The notes under the pieces: model-generated
Told to the model about the DNA's origin: nothing
Databases searched by the model: none
What the model saw: only the letters and a program-made list of their open reading frames with translations
Assembly (NCBI GenBank): GCA_002373595.1
Contig: DFKT01000001.1
Location: 1 to 5,056 of the forward strand
DNA length: 5,056 bases
Direction of reading: 5' to 3'
Source: Lachnospiraceae bacterium UBA3638
GTDB taxonomy: Bacteria; Bacillota; Clostridia; Lachnospirales; Lachnospiraceae
Program-made: the position numbers and the translations under genes
Part shown: piece after piece, positions 1-5,056 of the stretch
Numbering within the stretch: the stretch's first letter is position 1
How the letters are laid out: each line of letters starts with the position of its first letter

Positions 1-50
1 TCCCTGATAAGGGTGAGAGATATCTTTCCAGCGGAATATATGACTATTGA
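1..50 (+). CDS. cysK: Cysteine synthase (O-acetylserine sulfhydrylase), C-terminal end only
   Basis: Only the last 15 complete codons are in the window, from base 3 to the TGA at 48-50, reading PDKGERYLSSGIYDY. The block PD.GERYLS followed by a short hydrophobic tail is the usual C-terminus of the PLP-dependent O-acetylserine sulfhydrylase family. That enzyme makes L-cysteine from O-acetylserine and sulfide in the cytoplasm. The other two forward frames give no family-like peptide here. The catalytic PLP-lysine and the substrate loop lie upstream of the window, so CysK and its paralogues (CysM, cystathionine beta-synthase-like enzymes) cannot be separated. The call rests on a short match made by eye. 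An intrinsic terminator follows 65 bases after the stop, so this looks like the last gene of its transcript. Confidence 0.78.
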   Translation, partial: PDKGERYLSSGIYDY

Positions 51-115
51 GAAAAGGAGCTTCTGATGAAAAGAAAAAATGTGATCTCACAGATAAGTGA
101 GGCAGAATCGACAAA

Positions 116-147
116 GGAGCCGGTATTTATACCGGCTCCAATTTTTT
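116..147 (+). terminator. Intrinsic (Rho-independent) terminator after the cysK-like gene
   Basis: A perfect GC-rich hairpin has arms at 116-125 and 130-139 (GGAGCCGGTA paired with TACCGGCTCC) and a four-base loop. It is followed by AA and a run of six T at 142-147. This is a textbook intrinsic terminator for the + strand. No matching T-run exists for the opposite strand, so it appears one-directional. It separates the upstream cysK-like unit from ileS. Confidence 0.93.
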
Positions 148-255
148 ACCCAAGGCGGTGAGCGGAAAGGTGGTAGGGATATGGGAAATGATAAAAAGAT
201 GATCGGGGCTTTTCCTGCCCTAATTTGGCATAGTCTGCCCATCTGTCCGCTATTA
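148..255. other. Spacer between the terminator and the ileS promoter, no convincing gene
   Basis: No protein family is recognisable here on either strand. An AAAGGTGG at 166-173 sits 7 bases before an ATG at 181 and opens a 46-codon frame that runs through the promoter to a TAA at 319-321. Its codons (TTA, CTA, TCA, ATA) are ones the neighbouring genes avoid. Weak hairpins are possible, such as GGGC 206-209 with GCCC 217-220 and GGCA 227-230 with TGCC 236-239, but their stems are only four base pairs. A TTGGCA at 225-230 resembles a -35 box, but the nearest -10-like TATTAT (251-256) is 20 bases away, which is too far for a good promoter. Confidence 0.55.
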
Positions 256-284
256 TGGACGAAATCACCGTTTTGTGGTATCAT
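256..284 (+). promoter_or_regulatory. Predicted SigA-type promoter of ileS with extended -10
   Basis: A -35-like TGGACG (256-261, four of six matches to TTGACA) is followed after 17 bases by TATCAT (279-284, five of six matches to TATAAT). The -10 is preceded by TG one base upstream (276-277), the extended -10 form. Transcription would start near 290-293, giving an ileS leader of about 55 nucleotides. A small inverted repeat, GTCC 245-248 with GGAC 257-260, overlaps the -35 box but is short enough to be chance. The call comes from consensus matching and position only. Confidence 0.6.
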
Positions 285-329
285 ATTTCAGATTATTTCC
301 TATTTAATAGGTAAAAACTAACCCTTTTT

Positions 330-337
330 AAAGGAGG
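330..337 (+). promoter_or_regulatory. Strong Shine-Dalgarno site fixing the ileS GTG start
   Basis: AAAGGAGG is almost fully complementary to the 3' end of 16S rRNA and lies 8 bases before the GTG at 346. This spacing decides the start. The frame has no competing upstream start with a ribosome binding site, and the protein opens with a normal IleRS N-terminus. Confidence 0.9.
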
Positions 338-345
338 ATCCGAAA

Positions 346-3300
346 GTGCTGTACAAACAGGTTCCAACCGATCTTAATTTTGTTGCGCGTGAAAAGGATG
401 TCGAGAAGTTCTGGAAGGACAATGACATCTTCAAAAAGAGCGTGCAGATCCGTGAAGGCTGCCCTACTTATATGTTCTATGACGGACCGCCCACCGCTAA
501 CGGCAAGCCCCATATAGGCCATGTCGAGACTCGTACGATCAAGGATATGATCCCCAGATACCGTACGATGAAGGGATATAAGGTTCCCCGTAAAGCGGGC
601 TGGGATACTCACGGCCTTCCCGTAGAGCTTGAGGTAGAGAAACTCCTCGGACTCGACGGCAAGGAGCAGATCGAGCAGTACGGCCTTGATCCTTTCATTC
701 AGAAATGTAAGGAAAGTGTTTGGAAATATAAGGGAATGTGGGAGGATTTCTCCGCTACAGTAGGATTCTGGGCGGATATGGATGATCCCTACGTTACCTA
801 TGACGATAATTTCATCGAGTCCGAGTGGTGGGCTCTTAAGACTATCTGGGACAAGGGACTACTCTATAAGGGATTCAAGATAGTTCCTTACTGCCCGAGA
901 TGCGGAACGCCTCTTTCCAGCCACGAGGTAGCACAGGGATATAAGCTCGTTAAGGAGAGATCCGCTGTTGTCAGATTTAAGGTAAAGGGTGAGGATGCTT
1001 ACTTCCTCGCATGGACGACCACGCCCTGGACACTTCCCAGCAACATCGCACTCTGCGTTAACCCCGATGAGACCTATGCCAAGGTTAAGGCCGCTGACGG
1101 ATTTACCTATATCATGGCACAGGCTTTGCTCGATAACGTACTCGGAAGTCTCGCAGAGGAAGGTGCAAAGGCTTATGAGATCCTCGAGACTTACAAGGGT
1201 AAGGATCTCGAGAACAGAGAATATGAGCCACTCTTTGCATGTGCGGGCGAAGCTGCCGCAAAGCAGCCCGGCAAGAAAGCTTTCATCGTTATGTGCGACA
1301 GCTACGTAACCATGACTGACGGTACCGGAATCGTTCACTGCGCACCGGCATTCGGTGAGGATGACGCAAGAGTATGCGGCAATTACAATACCGCATTTAT
1401 CCAGTTCGTAGACGGCAAGGGAAATATGACCGACAACACTCCTTATGCCGGACTCTTTGTTAAGAAGGCAGATCCCGAGGTGTTGAAGGATCTCGAGAAG
1501 GAAGGAAAGCTCTTCAGTGCTCCCAAGTTCGAGCACGATTATCCTTTCTGCTGGAGATGCGATACCCCGCTTATCTACTATGCGCGTGAATCGTGGTACA
1601 TCCGTATGACTTCCGTTAAGGATGACCTCGTAAGAAACAACAAGACCATCAACTGGATCCCCGAAAATATCGGAACCGGAAGATTCGGCAACTGGCTTGA
1701 GAATATCCAGGACTGGGCAGTATCCCGTAACCGTTACTGGGGCACTCCGCTTAACATCTGGGAGTGCGGAGGCTGCGGCAAGCAGATCAGTATCGGAAGC
1801 CGCGAGGAACTCGTTAAGATGTCGGGCGACGAGAAGGCCAAGACTGTAGAGTTCCACAGACCTTACATCGATGAGATCACCTGCACCTGCCCTGATTGCG
1901 GCAAGACCATGAAGCGTGTGCCCGAGGTTATCGACTGCTGGTTTGACTCCGGTGCGATGCCTTTTGCACAGCATCATTATCCTTTTGAGAATAAGGAGCT
2001 CTTTGAGGCTCAGTATCCCGCAGCATTCATTTCCGAGGCAGTCGATCAGACTAGAGGATGGTTCTATTCACTCCTTGCAGAGTCGACTCTCCTCTTCAAC
2101 AATGCATGCTTTGAGAACTGTATCGTCATGGGACATGTACAGGACGAGAACGGTCAGAAGATGAGCAAGTCCAAGGGTAATGCGGTCGATCCTTTCGATG
2201 CACTCGAGACTTACGGTGCGGATGCGATCAGATGGTACTTCTACACCAGCGCAGCTCCCTGGCTTCCGAAGAGATTCTCCGGAGATTCCGTAAGAGAGGG
2301 ACAGCGCAAGTTCATGGGAACGCTCTGGAATACATATGCGTTCTATGTTCTCTATGCAAATATCGATAACTTCGATGCTTCGAAGTACACGCTGGAGACC
2401 GACAAGCTTCCTGTTATGGACAAGTGGGTTCTCTCCAGACTTAATACAGTAGTCGCTCAGGTCGATGATCATCTCGAGCACTATCGCATACCCGAGGCAG
2501 GAGCTGCTCTTGAGAAATTCGTAGACGAGCTCAGCAACTGGTATGTGCGCAGATGCCGTGAGAGATTCTGGGCAAAGGGAATGGAGCAGGACAAGATCAA
2601 TGCATACATGACTCTCTACACTGCTCTTGTTACCGTGAGCAAGATTTCCGCTCCCATGATCCCGTTCATGACCGAACAGATCTATCAGAATCTTGTCAGA
2701 AGCGTAGATGCGAATGCTCCCGAGAGTATCCACCTCTGCGATTTCCCTGTGAGCGACAAGGCACTCATCGACAAGGATCTCGAGGACAAGATGGAAGATG
2801 TACTCGATATCGTTGTAATGGGAAGAGCTGCAAGAAACGAAGCTGCAGTAAAGAACCGTCAGCCTATCAGCCGTATGCTCATCAAGGCAGACTTCGAGCT
2901 CGACAGCTTCTATACCGATATCATCAGAGATGAGCTCAATGTAAAGGATGTTGTATTTACCGGAGATGTAAGAGAGTTCACGACATATACCTTCAAGCCT
3001 CAGCTACGCACCGTAGGACCTAAGTACGGCAAGCAGCTCGGCGGCATCCAGAAGGAACTTGCTTCACTCGACGGAAATGCAGCTATGGATACCCTTAACA
3101 GCGAAGGCAAACTTACCTTTGATGTAGCCGGAACGACCGTAGAGCTCACCAAGGATGATCTCCTTATCGAGATGAGTCAGAAGGAAGGATATGCTTCGCA
3201 GGAAGATCACGGTATCACGGTAGTGCTTGATATCAACCTTACCGAGGAACTCATCGAGGAGGGATTCGCTGCAGAGCTTATTTCCAAGATCCAGACGATG

Positions 3301-3507
3301 CGTAAGGATGCGGGCTTCGAGGTAATGGATCACATCTTTGTGACCATATCCGGCAATGACCGTATCGCTGAGATCGCCAAGAGAAATTCCGATATGATAA
3401 GCGGCAAGGTTCTTGCAGACGAGATCAGGATCGGAGATCCCGCAGGCAGCAGCAAGGAGTGGAATGTAAACGGAGAGAACGTAACTATCTCTGTTGAAAA
3501 GGCATAA
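346..3507 (+). CDS. ileS: Isoleucyl-tRNA synthetase, type 2 (eukaryote-like), complete
   Basis: This cytoplasmic class I enzyme charges tRNA-Ile with isoleucine using ATP and hydrolyses misformed Val products. The 1053 residues contain HIGH at 56-59, GWDTHGLPVE from 85, CPRC at 183-186, the CP1 editing motif WTTTPWTLPSN at 223-233 and GTGIVHCAPAFGEDD at 326-340. They continue with CWRC at 402-405, SRNRYWG at 460-466, cysteine pairs 474/477 and 515/518 that look like a zinc ribbon, DCWFDSG at 530-536 and KMSKS at 605-609. The anticodon-binding helical domain spans about 691-800, followed by a C-terminal domain that resembles the type-2-specific region. No cysteine pair occurs near the C-terminus, so the zinc finger of type-1 IleRS is absent. 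Length and wording fit the clostridial type-2 group (about 1030-1050 residues). The GTG start is set by the strong SD at 330-337. The frame is intact, with no truncation or missing catalytic motif. Valyl- and leucyl-tRNA synthetases are less likely given the editing-domain and HIGH contexts. Confidence 0.97.
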   Translation: MLYKQVPTDLNFVAREKDVEKFWKDNDIFKKSVQIREGCPTYMFYDGPPTANGKPHIGHVETRTIKDMIPRYRTMKGYKVPRKAGWDTHGLPVELEVEKLLGLDGKEQIEQYGLDPFIQKCKESVWKYKGMWEDFSATVGFWADMDDPYVTYDDNFIESEWWALKTIWDKGLLYKGFKIVPYCPRCGTPLSSHEVAQGYKLVKERSAVVRFKVKGEDAYFLAWTTTPWTLPSNIALCVNPDETYAKVKAADGFTYIMAQALLDNVLGSLAEEGAKAYEILETYKGKDLENREYEPLFACAGEAAAKQPGKKAFIVMCDSYVTMTDGTGIVHCAPAFGEDDARVCGNYNTAFIQFVDGKGNMTDNTPYAGLFVKKADPEVLKDLEKEGKLFSAPKFEHDYPFCWRCDTPLIYYARESWYIRMTSVKDDLVRNNKTINWIPENIGTGRFGNWLENIQDWAVSRNRYWGTPLNIWECGGCGKQISIGSREELVKMSGDEKAKTVEFHRPYIDEITCTCPDCGKTMKRVPEVIDCWFDSGAMPFAQHHYPFENKELFEAQYPAAFISEAVDQTRGWFYSLLAESTLLFNNACFENCIVMGHVQDENGQKMSKSKGNAVDPFDALETYGADAIRWYFYTSAAPWLPKRFSGDSVREGQRKFMGTLWNTYAFYVLYANIDNFDASKYTLETDKLPVMDKWVLSRLNTVVAQVDDHLEHYRIPEAGAALEKFVDELSNWYVRRCRERFWAKGMEQDKINAYMTLYTALVTVSKISAPMIPFMTEQIYQNLVRSVDANAPESIHLCDFPVSDKALIDKDLEDKMEDVLDIVVMGRAARNEAAVKNRQPISRMLIKADFELDSFYTDIIRDELNVKDVVFTGDVREFTTYTFKPQLRTVGPKYGKQLGGIQKELASLDGNAAMDTLNSEGKLTFDVAGTTVELTKDDLLIEMSQKEGYASQEDHGITVVLDINLTEELIEEGFAAELISKIQTMRKDAGFEVMDHIFVTISGNDRIAEIAKRNSDMISGKVLADEIRIGDPAGSSKEWNVNGENVTISVEKA

Positions 3508-3530
3508 ATAAAACACAAAAAATAAATCGT

Positions 3531-3537
3531 AAGGAGG
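3531..3537 (+). promoter_or_regulatory. Strong Shine-Dalgarno site supporting the glgP TTG start
   Basis: AAGGAGG lies 8 bases before the TTG at 3546, the same spacing as for ileS. No ATG or GTG in the phosphorylase frame lies at a workable distance. The first in-frame ATG is about codon 26, inside the conserved N-terminal region, so TTG is the best start. Confidence 0.88.
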
Positions 3538-3545
3538 CACGAGCA

Positions 3546-5056
3546 TTGAAAAGCACAACCACGACTAAGAAAATAAAGTTCGACAAAGATCTTTTCAAGA
3601 GAAGCGTTCAGTACAATATCATGACGCTTTACCGCAAGACTCTCGAAGAGGCGACTCCCCAGCAGATCTTCCAGGCAGTATCTTATGCTGTTAAGGATCA
3701 GATCGTTATGAACTGGATGGAGACCCAGAAGCTCTACGATAAGGAAGACCCCAAGATGGTCTACTACATGTCGATGGAGTTCCTCATGGGACGCGCCCTC
3801 GGGAACAGCCTCATCAATATGCAGGCATACAAGCCCGTTAAGGAAGCCTGCAAGGAGCTCGGACTAGATCTCAATGTGATCGAGGATCAGGAGCCCAATG
3901 CAGCTCTCGGAAACGGAGGACTCGGACGTCTCGCTGCCTGTTTCCTCGATTCACTTGCCACTCTCGGATATCCCGCATACGGATGCGGTATCCGTTATCG
4001 TTACGGAATGTTTAAGCAGAAGATCGAAGACGGTTATCAGGTAGAGGTTCCCGATAACTGGCTCGAGTATGGAAACCCGTTCGAACTCAAGCGCCCCGAG
4101 TATGCCAAGGAGATCAAGTTCGGCGGATATGTAAGCATGCGCACCGACGAGAACGGAAGAGGCGTTTTCACCCAGGAGGGATACACTTCCGTACGCGCTA
4201 TTCCTTATGATATCCCCATCGTCGGATATGGCAACGGCATCGTAAATACCCTTCGTATCTGGGATGCAGAGCCTATTGAGTGCTTCCAGCTCGATGCTTT
4301 CGATCAGGGTGATTATCAGAAATCGGTCGAGCAGACCAACCTTGCAAAAAATATCGTCGAGGTTCTCTATCCCAATGATAATCACTATGCAGGAAAGGAA
4401 CTCAGACTTAAGCAGCAGTACTTCTTCATCTCCGCATCCGTTCAGGAAGCTGTTGATAAGTACATGCGTAAGCATAAGGATATCAGAAAGTTCTACGAGA
4501 AGGTAACCTTCCAGCTCAATGATACGCATCCTACCGTTGCGATCGCGGAGCTCATGAGAGTGCTCATGGATGATTACTATCTCACATGGGATGAGGCATG
4601 GGATGTTACCACCAAGACCTGCGCTTACACCAACCACACCATCATGGCAGAGGCTCTTGAGAAGTGGCCCATCGAGCTCTTCTCCAGACTTCTTCCCCGT
4701 ATATATCAGATCGTTGAGGAGATCAACCGTCGTTTCATCGAGCAGATCCAGGAGAAGTACAGCAATGTTCCCGGCGTCGATGTAAATGAGAAGATCCGCA
4801 AGATGGCTATCATCTATGACGGACAGGTTAAGATGGCTCACCTCGCTATCGTATCCGGTTACTCTGTAAACGGTGTTGCAAGACTTCACACTGAGATACT
4901 TAAGAAGCAGGAACTCCGTGACTTCTACGAGATGTTCCCCAAGAAGTTCAACAACAAGACCAACGGTATCACCCAGAGAAGATTCCTTCTTCACGGAAAT
5001 CCTCTCCTTGCAGACTGGGTAACCGATCATATCGGAAACGAGTGGATCACCGATCT
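3546..5056 (+). CDS. glgP: Glycogen/maltodextrin phosphorylase (GT35), N-terminal 503 residues, cut by window end
   Basis: This enzyme breaks alpha-1,4-glucan by phosphorolysis to glucose-1-phosphate, using pyridoxal phosphate, in the cytoplasm. Family motifs appear in order: YYMSMEFLMGRAL from residue 73, ALGNGGLGRLAACFLDS at 120-136, GIRYRYGMFKQKI soon after, QLNDTHPT at 323-330, YTNHTIMAEALE at 361-372, VNGVARLHTEI from 441 and KTNGITQRRF from 471. Asp326, His328 and His364 align with rabbit muscle phosphorylase Asp339, His341 and His377 as I recall that numbering. The family is usually about 750-850 residues, so the last third is missing here, including the PLP-binding lysine and the phosphate site. 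The N-terminus is short and basic with no clear counterpart of the eukaryotic phosphoserine control segment, as in most bacterial enzymes. The start is TTG, fixed by AAGGAGG at 3531-3537. The gene lies 38 bases after ileS with no terminator between. Whether glycogen or maltodextrin is the main substrate cannot be told from sequence. Confidence 0.95.
   Translation, partial: MKSTTTTKKIKFDKDLFKRSVQYNIMTLYRKTLEEATPQQIFQAVSYAVKDQIVMNWMETQKLYDKEDPKMVYYMSMEFLMGRALGNSLINMQAYKPVKEACKELGLDLNVIEDQEPNAALGNGGLGRLAACFLDSLATLGYPAYGCGIRYRYGMFKQKIEDGYQVEVPDNWLEYGNPFELKRPEYAKEIKFGGYVSMRTDENGRGVFTQEGYTSVRAIPYDIPIVGYGNGIVNTLRIWDAEPIECFQLDAFDQGDYQKSVEQTNLAKNIVEVLYPNDNHYAGKELRLKQQYFFISASVQEAVDKYMRKHKDIRKFYEKVTFQLNDTHPTVAIAELMRVLMDDYYLTWDEAWDVTTKTCAYTNHTIMAEALEKWPIELFSRLLPRIYQIVEEINRRFIEQIQEKYSNVPGVDVNEKIRKMAIIYDGQVKMAHLAIVSGYSVNGVARLHTEILKKQELRDFYEMFPKKFNNKTNGITQRRFLLHGNPLLADWVTDHIGNEWITD

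Noticed and set aside
86..101. Small hairpin CTCAC-N6-GTGAG just before the terminator
   Set aside because: A five-pair stem does not overlap the terminator arms and so does not form an antiterminator. It is short enough to be chance.
161..180. AAAGGTGGTA resembling the T-box antiterminator core that pairs with the tRNA 3' end
   Set aside because: The ACCGCG that normally follows is missing, there is no room for a stem I specifier domain after the terminator at 116-147, and no terminator with a T-run follows before ileS.
215..240. Direct repeat CTGCCC at 215-220 and 235-240
   Set aside because: Six bases at a 20-base period occurring only twice is not enough to call a repeat or regulator site.
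245..260. Inverted repeat GTCC-N8-GGAC overlapping the -35 box
   Set aside because: Four-base arms are expected by chance, and no known operator consensus matches.
97..321. A 74-codon + strand frame starting at GTG 97
   Set aside because: It has no ribosome binding site at 97, passes through the terminator and the promoter, has codon use unlike its neighbours and matches no known protein. Only the inner start at 181 deserves a note, as a weak finding.
859..1977. Long open frame of 372 codons on the minus strand inside ileS
   Set aside because: It is in codon register with ileS. Minus-strand stops in that register need TTA, CTA or TCA codons in the gene, which this organism rarely uses. The frame ends exactly where a rare CTA occurs at 859-861. 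The peptide resembles no family.
2068..2733. Further minus-strand frames in ileS (2068-2733, 328-612 and 3064-3558)
   Set aside because: All lie in the same register as the ileS codons and share the same codon-bias explanation. The first is bounded by a rare TCA codon at 2068-2070.
3951..5030. Long open frame of 359 codons on the minus strand inside glgP
   Set aside because: It is also in register with the sense codons and is explained by the same avoidance of TTA, CTA and TCA. There is no ribosome binding site or recognisable domain to support it.

Overview
The window is ordinary housekeeping DNA from what looks like an anaerobic Firmicute of class Clostridia, probably Lachnospiraceae-like. 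That placement is inference. It rests on very strong AAGGAGG-type Shine-Dalgarno sites, non-ATG starts, near absence of the codons TTA, CTA and TCA, and an isoleucyl-tRNA synthetase whose wording matches the clostridial type-2 enzyme as I remember it. All genes are on the + strand.

Layout: (1) Bases 1-50 are the last 15 codons of a gene whose C-terminus, PDKGERYLSSGIYDY, reads as cysteine synthase (CysK). (2) A strong intrinsic terminator at 116-147 closes that unit. (3) Bases 148-345 hold no convincing gene. They carry a good SigA-type promoter with an extended -10 element (256-284) and a strong ribosome binding site. (4) Bases 346-3507 are a complete ileS of 1053 codons with a GTG start. 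It is a type-2 (eukaryote-like) isoleucyl-tRNA synthetase with intact HIGH and KMSKS motifs, the CP1 editing domain and no C-terminal zinc finger. (5) After a 38-base gap without a terminator, a TTG-started glycogen/maltodextrin phosphorylase gene (glgP) begins at 3546. It runs off the right edge at codon 503 with its PLP-lysine region outside the window.

How the parts work together: the cysK unit ends upstream and ileS starts a new transcript. Read-through from ileS into glgP is the simplest reading, which would link isoleucine-tRNA charging and storage-glucan breakdown by transcription rather than by pathway. I see no T-box leader in front of ileS, no mobile element, no CRISPR array and no RNA gene. 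I found no sign of an undescribed system. The points worth a second look are the regulation of ileS, the ileS-glgP junction, two small ORFs of doubtful reality in the cysK-ileS gap, and the mupirocin implication of the type-2 IleRS.
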